64,000 bases of DNA from Nocardioides jejuensis. Lineage in GTDB: Bacteria > Actinomycetota > Actinomycetes > Propionibacteriales > Nocardioidaceae. Of the stretch, positions 34,178 to 45,826 are shown one piece after another. The notes beneath the pieces were generated by a model. The model had not been told where the DNA came from. It did not search any database and worked only from the letters and a program-made list of their open reading frames with translations. The first letter of the stretch is position 1; each line of letters begins with the position of its first letter. The position numbers were made by a program, and so were the translations under genes. The stretch spans positions 62,001 to 126,000 of the forward strand of contig NZ_SJZJ01000001.1 of NCBI RefSeq assembly GCF_004337475.1. The letters are read 5' to 3'.

Positions 34178-35428
34178 TCAGCGAATGTGGCCGTCGCCGG
34201 TGACGACGTACTTCGTGCTGGTCATCTCGGGCAGGCCCATGGGGCCGCGGGCGTGCAGCTTCTGCGTCGAGATGCCGATCTCGGCACCGAACCCGAACTC
34301 GCCGCCGTCGGTGAAGCGCGTGCTCGCGTTGACCATCACCGCGGCGCTGTCGACGGCAGCGGTGAAGCGGCGGGCCGCCCGCTGGTCCTCGGTCACGATC
34401 GCGTCGGTGTGGCCGCTGGAGAAGCGGCGGATGTGGGCGATCGCGTCCTCGAGGTCGCTCACGACGCGGGCCGACATGGCCAGCGCCAGCCACTCGGTGC
34501 CGTAGTCCTCGTCGCTCGCGCCGGTGACCCCGTCGTACTCCTGGAAGCGGTCGTCGCCGTGGATCTCGACGTCGGCACCCTGCAGCGCCTCGATGATGCG
34601 CGGGAGGAACTCGTCGGCGATCGACTCGTGCACGAGCAGCGACTCGGCCGAGTTGCAGACCGAGGTGCGGTGGGTCTTGGAGTTCATGACGATGGCGAGC
34701 GCCTTGTCGAGGTCGGCCGCGGCGTCGATGTACACGTGACAGATGCCGATGCCGGTCTCGATCACGGGGACGATCGACTCCGTCACGACCGCGTTGATCA
34801 GGCCCGCGCCACCGCGCGGGATGAGGACGTCGACCAGGCCGCGCGCCTGCATGAGCGCCTTGACCGAGTCGTGGCTCTCCGCGGACACGAGCTGGATGAC
34901 GTCCTCGGGCAGGCCCGCGCCGGCGACGGCGGCGCGGAGAACGTCGACGATCGCGGCGTTGGAGCTGGCCGCGCTGCCGGAGCCACGCAGGAGCACGGCG
35001 TTGCCCGACTTGAGGCAGATGCCCGCGGCGTCCGCGGTGACGTTGGGACGCGCCTCGTAGATCATGCCCACGACGCCGAACGGCACCCGGACCTGGCGCA
35101 ACTCGAGCCCGTTGGCCAGCGTGCTGCCGCGGACCACCTCACCCACCGGATCGGCCAGCCCGGCGACCATGCGCAGGCCGTCGGCCATGTCCGCGATGCG
35201 CTCCTCGGTGAGGCGCAGGCGGTCGATGATGTTGGGCGGTGTGCCGCCCTCCTCTGCGCGCGCGACGTCGTCGGCATTGGCCGCGAGGACCTCCGGCGTG
35301 TACGCGATCAGGGCGTCGGCCATCGCGAGCAGCGCCGCGTCCTTCGTCGCGCGCGTGGCGACCGCCAGCTCGTGGCTGGCCTCGCGGGCGCGGAGTGCTG
35401 CTGCCTGGACGTCCTGCTCGATGCTCAC
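34178..35428 (-). CDS. proA: Gamma-glutamyl phosphate reductase
   Basis: A 416-residue NADPH-dependent reductase for the second step of proline synthesis, making glutamate-5-semialdehyde. Visible: [27 protein letters not shown], and the catalytic cysteine region [13 protein letters not shown] 35428 ([11 protein letters not shown]) is chosen: upstream sequence has no homology-like residues and reads through a long shadow frame. Divergent from the SGNH hydrolase gene. Confidence 0.97.
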   Translation of the reverse strand: MSIEQDVQAAALRAREASHELAVATRATKDAALLAMADALIAYTPEVLAANADDVARAEEGGTPPNIIDRLRLTEERIADMADGLRMVAGLADPVGEVVRGSTLANGLELRQVRVPFGVVGMIYEARPNVTADAAGICLKSGNAVLLRGSGSAASSNAAIVDVLRAAVAGAGLPEDVIQLVSAESHDSVKALMQARGLVDVLIPRGGAGLINAVVTESIVPVIETGIGICHVYIDAAADLDKALAIVMNSKTHRTSVCNSAESLLVHESIADEFLPRIIEALQGADVEIHGDDRFQEYDGVTGASDEDYGTEWLALAMSARVVSDLEDAIAHIRRFSSGHTDAIVTEDQRAARRFTAAVDSAAVMVNASTRFTDGGEFGFGAEIGISTQKLHARGPMGLPEMTSTKYVVTGDGHIR

Positions 35429-35485
35429 GAGGAAATCGTACGGGTGCCGTCCTGCCGGTTTCCGCGCCGTCCGTAGGGTGCAGCC

Positions 35486-36001
35486 ATGCCCGTCCTGATC
35501 ACCGGAGACAGCCACCTCGCCCGCCCGGTCCGCGGAGGCTGGTCGATCGGCGCGGACGCCGTCTCCGTCGCCTTCGGCGGCTCCGTCGCCACCGACCTCT
35601 TCCACCAGGTCGACGGCCTCGACCCGGCGGCGTACGACGTCGTGGTGGTCTCGATCGGCACGAACGACGCAGGCTGGCGCGACGTGCCGCTGCCGGCGTT
35701 CCTCGGGGCGATCGGGGCCTTCCTGGACTGGGCCGGCGCGACGCCCGTCCTGCTGATGACCTCGCCCGGCTGCGACGAGCAGCGCGCCTCCGACCACTGG
35801 AGCGACACCCGCCTGCGCCAGTACGCCGACGAGGCCGCCGCGCTGGTCACGGCTGCGGGCAGTGGCGTGCTCGACACCCCGGCCGTCCTCGCGCCGCTGG
35901 GGACCGCGGCGTTCGTGGACGACGGCTTCCACCTCACTCCCGCGGCGTACGACCTGCTGCTGCCGGCCCTGCGCGACGCCGCGTCGGCCGCCGCCACGTA
36001 A
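35486..36001 (+). CDS. Small SGNH-type hydrolase
   Basis: A 171-residue protein with the order of motifs of SGNH/GDSL hydrolases: TGDSHLA with the nucleophile serine near residue 9, a conserved glycine, GTNDAGW, and [10 protein letters not shown] with the catalytic Asp/His. It is compact, with no signal peptide, so it acts in the cytoplasm on an ester. Substrate unknown. Confidence 0.85.
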   Translation: MPVLITGDSHLARPVRGGWSIGADAVSVAFGGSVATDLFHQVDGLDPAAYDVVVVSIGTNDAGWRDVPLPAFLGAIGAFLDWAGATPVLLMTSPGCDEQRASDHWSDTRLRQYADEAAALVTAAGSGVLDTPAVLAPLGTAAFVDDGFHLTPAAYDLLLPALRDAASAAAT

Positions 36002-36010
36002 TCGCCGAGA

Positions 36011-36104
36011 CGAGGCCCGTGCCATGCCGAGACGAGGCCCGTGCCGGGCACGAGGCCCGTCTCGGCGTTGCACGAGGCCCGTGTCGGCGTTGCACGAGGC
36101 CCGT
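36011..36104. repeat. Five short direct repeats CGAGGCCCGT
   Basis: Copies start at 36011, 36033, 36051, 36073 and 36095, spaced 22, 18, 22 and 22 bp, with spacers that vary around GTCTCGGCGTTGCA. Several units can pair with each other (CGCCGAGA with TCTCGGCG). The cluster fills the gap between the convergent SGNH and etfA genes. Confidence 0.85.
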
Positions 36105-36121
36105 CTCGGCGGAAATGCGGA

Positions 36122-36153
36122 ACGCCCCGACCACCTTGCGGTGACCGGGGCGT
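36122..36153. terminator. etfA terminator hairpin
   Basis: Arms ACGCCCCGACCACC and GGTGACCGGGGCGT form a 14-bp stem with a small internal mismatch and a CTTGC-type loop, 24 bases after the etfA stop on the minus strand. Could also stop transcription from the SGNH side. Confidence 0.65.
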
Positions 36154-36176
36154 CCGTGGGAGCCCGAGGGCTCAGA

Positions 36177-37118
36177 TCACTTGCGCGCCTTGATCTCGGC
36201 GACGAGCGCCGGGAGGACGGTGTGCAGGTCACCGACGACACCGAAGTCGACGAGCTCGAACATCGGCGCCTCCTCGTCCTTGTTGACCGCGACGATCGTC
36301 TTCGACGTCTGCATGCCGGCGCGGTGCTGGATCGCACCGGAGATGCCGTTGGCGATGTAGAGCTGCGGCGACACGACCTTGCCGGTCTGACCGACCTGGA
36401 ACGTGTGCGGCTTCCAGCCGGAGTCGACGGCGGCACGCGAAGCGCCGACCGCGGCACCGAGCTCGTCGGCCAGGGCCTCGACCGCGGTGAAGTCACCGCC
36501 GGTGCCACGACCACCGGAGACCACGATGGCGGCCTCGGTGAGCTCGGGGCGACCCGTCGCCTGACGCGGCTGCGAGGCCACGATGGTGGCGGTCTTAGCG
36601 GCGTCGGAGATGGTCACGGCCGTCGGGACGGCGGCGCCGGCGCCGGCGACCTCCTCCGGAGCGGCAGCGTTGGGCTTGACCGTGATGATCGGGGTGCCCT
36701 TGGTGACCTTCGCCTGGACGGTGTAGTTGCCGGCGAAGACGGACTGCGTGGTCACACCGTTGGCGTCGACGTCGACGGCGTCGGTGATGACGCCCGACTC
36801 GAGCTTGACCGCCAGGCGAGCCGCGATCTCCTTGCCCTCAGCGGAGGAGGAGATCAGGATCGCGCCCGGGTTCGCGGTCGCGGCGATCTGCTGCAGCACC
36901 TCGGCCTTGGGGGCGACGAGGTAGCCCTTGATCTCGGCGTCGTCGACGACGTAGACCTTCTCGGCACCGAACTTCGCCAGCGCCTCGACCGGGGCAGCGC
37001 CCGAGCCGATGAAGACGGCCGACGGCTCACCGATGCGGCGGGCGATCGTGAGGAGCTCGTTGGTGGTCTTGCGGACAGCACCGTCGACGTGGTCGACGAG
37101 AACCAGAATCTCAGCCAT
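36177..37118 (-). CDS. etfA: Electron transfer flavoprotein subunit alpha
   Basis: A 313-residue EtfA. The C-terminal FAD-binding part is clear: [43 protein letters not shown] and IVAVNKD. With EtfB it passes electrons from acyl-CoA dehydrogenases to the quinone pool. ATG 37118 follows etfB by 11 bases. Confidence 0.97.
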   Translation of the reverse strand: MAEILVLVDHVDGAVRKTTNELLTIARRIGEPSAVFIGSGAAPVEALAKFGAEKVYVVDDAEIKGYLVAPKAEVLQQIAATANPGAILISSSAEGKEIAARLAVKLESGVITDAVDVDANGVTTQSVFAGNYTVQAKVTKGTPIITVKPNAAAPEEVAGAGAAVPTAVTISDAAKTATIVASQPRQATGRPELTEAAIVVSGGRGTGGDFTAVEALADELGAAVGASRAAVDSGWKPHTFQVGQTGKVVSPQLYIANGISGAIQHRAGMQTSKTIVAVNKDEEAPMFELVDFGVVGDLHTVLPALVAEIKARK

Positions 37119-37129
37119 TTTCAGACTCC

Positions 37130-37915
37130 TCAGATGAACTTCTTGGAAGCGAGGAAGTCGGCGAGCGCCTTGGCGCCCGAGCCGTCCTCGTCCTTGACGA
37201 TCTCGCCGGCAGTGCGCGGCGGGCGGGCAGCGGTCGACTCGACGGCGGTCCACGCCACCGAGAGGCCGACCTGGTCGGCGCCGAGACCGAGGTCGCCGAG
37301 ACCGAGGGTCTCCAGCGGCTTCTTCTTGGCGGCCATGATGCCCTTGAACGACGGGTAACGCGGCTCGCCGGTCTGGTCGGTGACCGAGAGGACGACCGGC
37401 AGGGTGGCGCCGATGACCTCGGTGGCGGCGTCGCCGTCACGCTTGGCGCGGATCTGGTCGCCCTGGGTCTCGACGACCGAGGCGAACGTGACCTGCGGCA
37501 GGCCGAGGCGCTCGGCAAGGGCGGCCGGAACGAGCGAGGTGCCCGCGTCGGTCGACGCCATGCCGGTGATGACGATGTCGGGGGTGCCGATCTTCTTGAT
37601 CGCCTCAGCGAGGACGAGCGAGGTCGCGATGGCGTCAGAGCCGGCGATCGCGTCGTCGACGATGTGGACGCCCTTGTCGGCACCCATCTGCAGCGCCTTG
37701 CGGACGGCGTCAGCGGCGCCCTCCGGGCCGATGCAGAGGGCGGTGACCTCGGAGCCCTCGTTCTTCTCAGCCAGCTGGAGCGCCTGCTCCACGGCGTACT
37801 CGTCGAGCTCCGAGAGGAGGCCGTCGACGCCTACGCGGTCGACGGTGTTGTCGCTCTCGAACTTCCGGTCGGCCGTGGCGTCCGGCACGTGCTTCACACA
37901 GACAACAATGTTCAT
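37130..37915 (-). CDS. etfB: Electron transfer flavoprotein subunit beta
   Basis: A 261-residue EtfB, usual length, beginning MNIVVCVKHVPD and containing DEYAVEQALQLAE and ITGMASTDAGTS, the AMP-binding part of the heterodimer. First gene of the etfBA operon; promoter in 37916-38030. Confidence 0.97.
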   Translation of the reverse strand: MNIVVCVKHVPDATADRKFESDNTVDRVGVDGLLSELDEYAVEQALQLAEKNEGSEVTALCIGPEGAADAVRKALQMGADKGVHIVDDAIAGSDAIATSLVLAEAIKKIGTPDIVITGMASTDAGTSLVPAALAERLGLPQVTFASVVETQGDQIRAKRDGDAATEVIGATLPVVLSVTDQTGEPRYPSFKGIMAAKKKPLETLGLGDLGLGADQVGLSVAWTAVESTAARPPRTAGEIVKDEDGSGAKALADFLASKKFI

Positions 37916-38030
37916 GGTGGTGTGGCCCTGAGGCCCCTCCTGTGCAGTCGGATTTGGTCGTGATGTTACTGGTGAGTCACGGCGTCACGGTATGTCCGTC
38001 CACCGTGCGATCCCTCACAAGATGCGGTGG

Positions 38031-38348
38031 TCAGGGGCGGACGACGCGGTCCAGCACCCGACCGAGGACGAGCCAGAAGATCGCCCCGATGCCCCAGTTG
38101 AACAGCGCGTTCTTGACGTCGGCGTTGTCACCGGTGAACTGCTTGATGCCGTTGTCGCGGCTGAAGACCCCGAGGTCCACCCAGCCGGCCACCGAGCGGA
38201 CGAACGACACGAGGCCGTTGTCGGCGTTGGCGGACAGCGCAAACGTCAGTGCACCCAGCGCCAGGAACAGCGCGAAGAGCACGCACAGGACCCACAGCAG
38301 CTGCGCGGCACGGGTGCGCACCTGCGGAAGCGTCATCGAGAACCCCAC
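38031..38348 (-). CDS. Small membrane protein with two helices
   Basis: A 105-residue protein with two transmembrane helices (LLWVLCVLFALFLALGALTFAL and the C-terminal NWGIGAIFWLVLGRVLD) and a ~50-residue loop. GTG 38348 is chosen because GGGGAGG stands just before it; ATG 38336 is an alternative. No function recognised. Confidence 0.72.
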   Translation of the reverse strand: MGFSMTLPQVRTRAAQLLWVLCVLFALFLALGALTFALSANADNGLVSFVRSVAGWVDLGVFSRDNGIKQFTGDNADVKNALFNWGIGAIFWLVLGRVLDRVVRP

Positions 38349-38421
38349 GGGCCCTCCCCTTCGTAGATGGAGATGGTGCAGACGGTAGCCGACGCACGGC
38401 GCCGACAACCGTCATCAGCCG

Positions 38422-39210
38422 TCAGCGGCCGGAGAACTCCGCCTTGCCGGGCCCGCTGGCGAGGAACGACGTCATGCCGGTGGTGCGGTCCTCGGTCGCG
38501 AAGACCGACGCGAACTGCTGCTGCTCGATCGCGAGGCCGGTGGTGATGTCGACCTCGAGACCGCGGTCGATGCACTCCTTGGCAGCGCGGATCGCCAGGG
38601 CGGCCGCCTTGGTGAACTGCGACGCCCAGGCGACGGCCTCGGCGAAGACCTGCTCCGCCGGGACGAGCTTGTCGACCAGGCCGATGGCCAGGGCCTCGTC
38701 GGCCTTCACGAAGCGGCCGGTGAAGATCAGGTCCTTGGCCTTCGAGGGACCGATCAGGCGCGGGAGGCGCTGCGTGCCGCCGGCGCCCGGGATGATGCCG
38801 AGCAGGACCTCGGGCTGACCGAACGTCGCGTTGTCCGCCGCGATGCGGATGTCAGCGGCCAGCGTCAGCTCGCAGCCACCGCCGAGCGCGTAGCCGGTCA
38901 CGGCTGCGACGACGGGCTTCGGGATGTTCGCGATCGCGGTCGCGGCCTCGTTGACGCCACGGGTGGCCTTGACCATGTCGGCGTACGACATCTCGGCCAT
39001 CTCGGCGACGTCGTTGCCGGCGGCGAACAGTCGCTCGCCACCCCAGATCACGACGGCGCGCACGTCGTCGCGCTCGGTCGCCTCGGCGCACGCGACCTTG
39101 AGCTCGGCCTGTACCTGGAGGCTGATCGCGTTCATCTTCGGCCGGTCCAGCCGGATCACGCCGACGCCCGGGGTGTCCTCGGAAACCTCGAGATTCACGA
39201 ACTCGCCCAT
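38422..39210 (-). CDS. Enoyl-CoA hydratase/isomerase
   Basis: A 262-residue crotonase-fold enzyme: oxyanion loop FAAGNDVAEM, then GYALGGGCELTLAAD with one catalytic-type Glu and QPEVLLGIIPGAGG with the second. It hydrates trans-2-enoyl-CoA in beta-oxidation. The nearby etfBA genes fit fatty acid oxidation. Confidence 0.95.
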   Translation of the reverse strand: MGEFVNLEVSEDTPGVGVIRLDRPKMNAISLQVQAELKVACAEATERDDVRAVVIWGGERLFAAGNDVAEMAEMSYADMVKATRGVNEAATAIANIPKPVVAAVTGYALGGGCELTLAADIRIAADNATFGQPEVLLGIIPGAGGTQRLPRLIGPSKAKDLIFTGRFVKADEALAIGLVDKLVPAEQVFAEAVAWASQFTKAAALAIRAAKECIDRGLEVDITTGLAIEQQQFASVFATEDRTTGMTSFLASGPGKAEFSGR

Positions 39211-39305
39211 GTGCCTGCCACTCCTCGATCGCTCTACGTCAGGGACGGCACACCGGGCCGTCGTACGCCGCGCATTCTGCCGCGCCCCACCGGCGCTGGC
39301 CTACG

Positions 39306-39992
39306 GTGACCACCGTGAGCGACCTCGACCAGCACGTGCGCGCCCTGAAGCGGAATCCCTGCGGGGTCCTCCTCGCCGTCCAGCTCATCGGCCTGCTCGC
39401 GTATCCCTACCTGGGCGACCAGCCGGTCGGACGGGCAATCTTCGGCCTCCTCGGCCTCGTCGTCCTGACCCTGGCCGTCCGCGCGGTGCGCCTGACCCCG
39501 GCGCTGACCTGGGTGGCGATCGTGCTCGGCATCCCGGTCGTAGTCCTCACCGTGCTCGAGGGCGTGACGCCGGACAACAGCGCCATCGTGGCGACCTCAG
39601 GCCTGGCCCACGCGGCGTTCTACGGCTACACGGCGTGGGCGCTGATCCGCTACATGTTCCAGGACGACGTCGTCACCACCGACGAGCTCTGGGCAACCGG
39701 CGCGACGTTCACCGTCGTCGCCTGGGCCTTCGCCTACCTGTATGCCGCCGTGCAGGTCTTCTGGCCGGGATCGTTCACGGCCGCTGTCGACGCGGACGTA
39801 CCGCGGACCTGGATCGACCTGCTCTTCCTCTCGGTCACGACGCTGACCAGCACCGGCCTGTCCGACATCGTGCCGGTCAAGCCGCACGCGCGGTCGTTCG
39901 TGATGGTCGAGCAGATCGCGGGCATGCTCTATCTCGCGATGGTCGTTGCGCGGGTCACGGCGCTGACGCTGCGACCGGCGCGGAAGGGTTGA
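39306..39992 (+). CDS. Ion channel protein with altered K+ filter
   Basis: A 228-residue membrane protein with about six hydrophobic segments and a two-TM pore unit at the C-terminal end: helix (FTVVAWAFAYLYAAVQVFW), pore loop LFLSVTTLTSTGLSDIVPV, helix (EQIAGMLYLAMVVARVTAL). The pore loop has the place and length of a K+ selectivity filter but reads TSTGLSD in place of TVGYGD. GTG 39306 or 39315 are both possible starts. Potassium specificity is uncertain for this reason. Confidence 0.85.
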   Translation: MTTVSDLDQHVRALKRNPCGVLLAVQLIGLLAYPYLGDQPVGRAIFGLLGLVVLTLAVRAVRLTPALTWVAIVLGIPVVVLTVLEGVTPDNSAIVATSGLAHAAFYGYTAWALIRYMFQDDVVTTDELWATGATFTVVAWAFAYLYAAVQVFWPGSFTAAVDADVPRTWIDLLFLSVTTLTSTGLSDIVPVKPHARSFVMVEQIAGMLYLAMVVARVTALTLRPARKG

Positions 39993-40015
39993 TGCCGCGG
40001 CGGGTCAGACGAACC

Positions 40016-40207
40016 TCAGACGAGGAAGAAGGCGACGGCACTGGCCATCGTGAGGGCACTGCCACCGGTCAGCAGGAAGCGGCTGCGGGCAAGCCGCTGC
40101 TTCTTCCAGAGCCAATGCTCCGCGTGCACCTGTCGGTTACGCAGGGAGATACCGACGGCAAGGGCGACGACGCCCGCCAGACAGAGCAGCACCAGCAGCG
40201 CTTCCAT
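40016..40207 (-). CDS. Small membrane protein
   Basis: A 63-residue protein with an N-terminal helix (LLVLLCLAGVVALAVGISL) and a C-terminal one (TGGSALTMASAVAFFLV) flanking a basic WLWKKQRLARSR segment. ATG 40207 has GAAGG seven bases upstream; a GTG at 40222 would add five residues. Unknown function. Confidence 0.65.
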   Translation of the reverse strand: MEALLVLLCLAGVVALAVGISLRNRQVHAEHWLWKKQRLARSRFLLTGGSALTMASAVAFFLV

Positions 40208-40364
40208 CCTCAAACCTTCCACTCAGTTCCCGAGAAGTCGCAGGCCATACGCCCACGAAACGGAGCAGCGACAGAACCATGACGCAATACGCCCGAACTC
40301 TCCAAACCGGATTCTGCCTCAAGCGTGATCGCCATCACTCAAACGATTGCGTATCGTTCTCGTC

Positions 40365-42052
<1,688 letters not shown>

Positions 42053-42056
<4 letters not shown>

Positions 42057-43435
42057 TCACTCCAGTTCCGATCGACATCGAGCGCTACCTCGCCACGGCG
42101 CGGTGGTTCGCCGGCAAGGGCCGCGCCTTCCGCGTCAGCAGCACGCGCGTCGCGGTGGTCCCGGGTCAGGGTCCACCTGCACTGGTGGTCCTCGCCGAGG
42201 TCGACTACCCGGACGCCGGCGACGACAGCGAGCTCTACCAGCTGCCGGTCTCGCTGCACCGCGAACCGCAGGACGGCCTCGAGCATGCGTGGCTCGGCCA
42301 GTGGGACGACGTCCACGCGTACGACGCCGTGCACGACCGCGCCGCCATGTCTGCCTGGCTCGAGGCCTTCGTCTCGCCCGGCAGCACCGGTCCCCTCCAC
42401 TTCGAGCGCTCTGACCGCACGCAGCTCGACACCAGCCAGCGCCCCGCGCTGATGACCGCCGACCAGTCGAACTCCTCGGTCGCCTTCGGCGAGGACACCT
42501 TGCTGAAGGTCTTCCGCAAGGTCACCCAGGGCGGCAACCCCGACATCGAGATCCACGACCTGCTGACGCGGGCGGGCTCCAGCCACGTCGCTGCCCTGCA
42601 CGGGTGGGTCGACTGGCGTACGAACGACGGCGAGGTCATCCAGCTCGCGATGCTCCAGCAGTTCCTGCGCACCGCGAGCGACGGGTGGACGCTGGCCACC
42701 GGCAGCGTCCGGAGCCTCTTCGCCGAGGCGGACCTGCACGCGCACGAGGTCGGCGGCGACTTCGCCTCCGAGGCCGCACGCCTGGGCGAGGCACTTGCCG
42801 AGACCCACGCGACGCTCGCCGCCGAGTTCCCCACCGAGCTGCTCTCCGACGCAGGCGCGCAGCACCTGGCCGACGTGATGCTGGGCCGACTCGACGCGGC
42901 GGTCGAGGCGGTGCCTGCCCTGGCGGCGTACGCCGACCGGCTGCGGCCGCTGATGGCCGCGGTGGGTGACGCGGCCGGCGTACAGGCGCAGCGGATCCAC
43001 GGCGACCTGCACCTGGGGCAGACGCTGCGCACCGTCAAGGGCTGGAAGCTCGTCGACTTCGAGGGCGAGCCGGCCCGGCCGCTCGCGGAGCGCCGCCTGC
43101 CCGAGCCTGTGTGGCGCGACGTGGCCGGCATGCTGCGTTCCTTCGACTACGTGTCCGCGGTGGTCCAGCGCGAGCTCGACGGCGACAGCCAGACCCGCGA
43201 GCAGCGCGCCTACCGCGGGGCGGAGTGGGTCGAGCACAACCGGCGCGCCTTCCTCACGGCGTACGCCGGCGGCGAGCTGTCGCCGGAGCAGCGGCTGCTG
43301 CTTGACGCGTTCGAGGCCGACAAGGCCGTCTACGAGTGCGCGTACGAGATCCGCAACCGCCCGGACTGGGCTGACATCCCGCTCGCTGCCGTGGCGCGTC
43401 TGTGTAGCCAAGAGGGGCACCCTGAGGGAGAGTGA
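42053..43435 (+). CDS. pep2: Maltokinase
   Basis: A 460-residue kinase of the Mak/Pep2 family: N-terminal cap (ARWFAGKGRAF), VAFGEDTLLKVFRKV, the catalytic RIHGDLHLGQTLR and KLVDFEGEP. It phosphorylates maltose to maltose-1-phosphate, which GlgE uses for alpha-glucan. ATG 42053 overlaps treS by 4 bases, matching the common treS-pep2 coupling. Confidence 0.95.
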
Positions 43436-43440
43436 CGCCC

Positions 43441-44025
43441 ATGACGGACGACACCACCCTCTCGGGCACCGCGGGCACTTCCGGCAGCGACAAGGCGAAG
43501 GGCGGCCTCAGGTCGTTCGCACTGGCTGTCGGCCTCCTCGTCTTCCTGGGCGTCTGTGCCCTCATCGGTTTCGTGATCGCCACCCTGTTCGGCTTCAAGA
43601 TGTGGGCGAACTTCCTGGGCCATCGCATCGACGGCAGCATGGTCAACGGCACCCTCTGGGGTCTCTCGCTGGGCTTCGTGTGCACCCTGATCCCGCTGAT
43701 CATCGCCCGCCAGGCGCTGCGTGGATTCGGGTTCGGCGTGCGCCTGACGATCCTCGCCTTCGCCGCGATCGTGGCCCTTCCCAACATCGCGACGCTCGCG
43801 ATCCGTTTCGGCAGCAGCCATCGCTCCGAGGTGGCCCGCAACGTCCTCGAGACGGACGGCAACGGGGTCATCACGGGCACGTACGTCGGCATCACCATCG
43901 GCGTCGGCGTCTTCCTGCTGCTCGTCGTCTGGGGCGTCATGCGCTGGAACGACAAGCGCAAGACCCGCAAGCTCTCCCGCAAGCTGGCCGAGATGGCCGG
44001 CGACGCCGCCGACAGCGCGGACTGA
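43441..44025 (+). CDS. Membrane protein with four helices, unknown
   Basis: A protein of 194 residues with a threonine/glycine-rich N terminus, transmembrane helices at about 27-52, 70-92, 100-120 and 146-170, and a basic coiled C terminus (RWNDKRKTRKLSRKLAEMAG). GTG 43432, overlapping pep2, is an alternative. Follows the treS-pep2 pair by 5 bases. No family recognised. Confidence 0.82.
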   Translation: MTDDTTLSGTAGTSGSDKAKGGLRSFALAVGLLVFLGVCALIGFVIATLFGFKMWANFLGHRIDGSMVNGTLWGLSLGFVCTLIPLIIARQALRGFGFGVRLTILAFAAIVALPNIATLAIRFGSSHRSEVARNVLETDGNGVITGTYVGITIGVGVFLLLVVWGVMRWNDKRKTRKLSRKLAEMAGDAADSAD

Positions 44026-44067
44026 CGGCCGGCTGACCCGCGCCCGCCAGCCCCGTAGGGTGATCCC

Positions 44068-44835
44068 GTGACCCAGCCCGGCACCGACGTCCAGACCATC
44101 GCCGACGGCATCGCCCGGCTGAGCTGGGCCCTGCACGTGCAGGAACGCAGCTTCCTCGACGCCGTGGGCGAGGTCTCCGAGGCGGTCCAGCAGGCACTGT
44201 CGTCGCACGGCCGCGTCGAGGTCCTGGTCGACCCCGACGACACGGTCGCCCAGCGGGTCGCCACGTGGTCCGGCCTGCACCGCGAAGGCGTTCTGCGGGG
44301 CTACGCGGACGGCGTCGACCGGATCCTCTATGCCCGCCTCAGCACCGACGTCCCGGTGAGCGAGCCGGTCGGGTTCCGGACACTGCTCAACTCGTTCCTG
44401 CCGCGCAAGCGCGCGATCGGCCAGGTGCTGGTGCGCGACCCCGAGGGGCGCGTGCTGCTGTGCCAGCTGACCTACAAGAAGGACTGGGACCTGCCGGGTG
44501 GCGTCGTCGAGGTCGGCGAGTCGCCGCAGCTCGCGGCAGTGCGCGAGGCCGAGGAAGAGCTCGGGCTCGAGATTCCGCCCGGCGACCTCCTGCTGACCGA
44601 CTGGCTACCGCCGTGGGGCGGCTGGGACGACGCGATCTGCCTGGTGTTCGACGGCGGCGTCCTGCCCACGGACACGCTTGACCGCGTGGTCCGCGAGGAG
44701 CGCGAGATCCGCTCGGTCGCCTGGTGCACCCCCGAAGAGGTCGCCGAGCGCGCGGCCGACTTCACGGCACGGCGGATCAGCGCCGCGCTGGCCGCGGTGA
44801 CCGACGGTCCGGCGTACACCGAGTCCGGGCGCTGA
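44068..44835 (+). CDS. NUDIX hydrolase
   Basis: A 255-residue protein: ~110 N-terminal residues of unknown type (helical) followed by a Nudix domain with the full box GGVVEVGE... REAEEELGLEI near residues 148-170. It would hydrolyse a nucleotide derivative. GTG 44068. Converges on the EamA gene, 22 bases away. Confidence 0.92.
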   Translation: MTQPGTDVQTIADGIARLSWALHVQERSFLDAVGEVSEAVQQALSSHGRVEVLVDPDDTVAQRVATWSGLHREGVLRGYADGVDRILYARLSTDVPVSEPVGFRTLLNSFLPRKRAIGQVLVRDPEGRVLLCQLTYKKDWDLPGGVVEVGESPQLAAVREAEEELGLEIPPGDLLLTDWLPPWGGWDDAICLVFDGGVLPTDTLDRVVREEREIRSVAWCTPEEVAERAADFTARRISAALAAVTDGPAYTESGR

Positions 44836-44857
44836 CGCAGGGTTTGTCAGGCAGGCC

Positions 44858-45748
44858 CTAGGCGGGCGCCTCGACCGGCACGACGGTCCGCACCCGTGCG
44901 GGCGGGCGGAGTGCGATCAGCACGCCCAGGAGCATCACCAGACCACCCATCACCTCGGCTGCGTTGGGCTGGTCGCCGAAAGCGATCCACGCCGACACCA
45001 TCGCGACGGGCGGCACGACCAGCACCCAGGGCACGACCTGGTGCGCGGGGTTGCGAGCGAGCAGCGAGTTGAAGATCCCGTAGCCGAGCAGCGAGCTGAC
45101 GCCCGCGGTGAACGCCGTCGACGCTGCCGCCTTCCAGCCGAACGCCGCGAGGCCGTCGCCGATCGCGGACGGCCCCTCGACGAGCAGCGACACCGCGAAG
45201 AGCGGCAGCGGCACGAAGAGGGCCGACCAGACGGTGACGCCGAGCCCGCCGGGCGCCTTCGCGGCACGGGCGATGGTGTTGCCGACACCCCAGCTCAGGG
45301 CACCGCAGAGGCAGAGCACGAGCGCGGTCAGGGGCACCTCTCCCCCGCGCCCCGCACCAACGACGACGAGTCCGACGGTGGCGACCGCGACGCCGAGCAC
45401 CTGCACGGGCGTCGGGAGCTCACGCAGCACGCCGGCCGCGATGACGATCGTGAAGACCACCTGTGCCTGCAGCACGAGCGCGGCGATGCCCGGCGGGAGG
45501 CCCGCCTCCATCGCGGCGTACACGAAGCCGAACTGGCCCGCGGACATGAAGAGACCGATGCCGGCCAGCGTCCGCCACGGCACCGCCGGGCGCGCCACGA
45601 GGAAGACCGCCGGCAGCACCACCGCGACGAACCGGATCGCGGCAAAGAGCAGCGGCGGCACGTCCTGGAGTCCCCACTCGATGGCCAGGAAGTTGACGCC
45701 CCAGATCACCATGACGAGCAGGGCGAGGAGCGAGTCACGGCGGCTCAT
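44858..45748 (-). CDS. EamA family transporter (DMT superfamily)
   Basis: A 296-residue protein with ten transmembrane helices in two five-helix halves, each with the EamA pattern (LLALLVMVIWGVNFLAIEWG; LVLCLCGALSWGVGNTIAR). It exports a small metabolite or amino acid; substrate unknown. ATG 45748 (MSRRDSLLAL) is preferred to a longer start that adds a non-conserved leader. Confidence 0.94.
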   Translation of the reverse strand: MSRRDSLLALLVMVIWGVNFLAIEWGLQDVPPLLFAAIRFVAVVLPAVFLVARPAVPWRTLAGIGLFMSAGQFGFVYAAMEAGLPPGIAALVLQAQVVFTIVIAAGVLRELPTPVQVLGVAVATVGLVVVGAGRGGEVPLTALVLCLCGALSWGVGNTIARAAKAPGGLGVTVWSALFVPLPLFAVSLLVEGPSAIGDGLAAFGWKAAASTAFTAGVSSLLGYGIFNSLLARNPAHQVVPWVLVVPPVAMVSAWIAFGDQPNAAEVMGGLVMLLGVLIALRPPARVRTVVPVEAPA

Positions 45749-45826
45749 GCCCGGAGTCTGCCCGGCCGACGCATGCTGATGCCACACAATTTCCGCCAAG
45801 AGGGCAGCAGCGCTGCCCTGTCGGCG

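Noticed and set aside
36011..36104. Repeats considered as a CRISPR array
   Set aside because: Repeat units are only 10 bp with near-identical 8-12 bp spacers and no cas genes nearby.
34178..36514. Very long reading of proA reaching to 36514
   Set aside because: The upstream 360 codons cross the SGNH gene and the repeat cluster on the other strand and have no homology-like sequence; proA starts at 35428.
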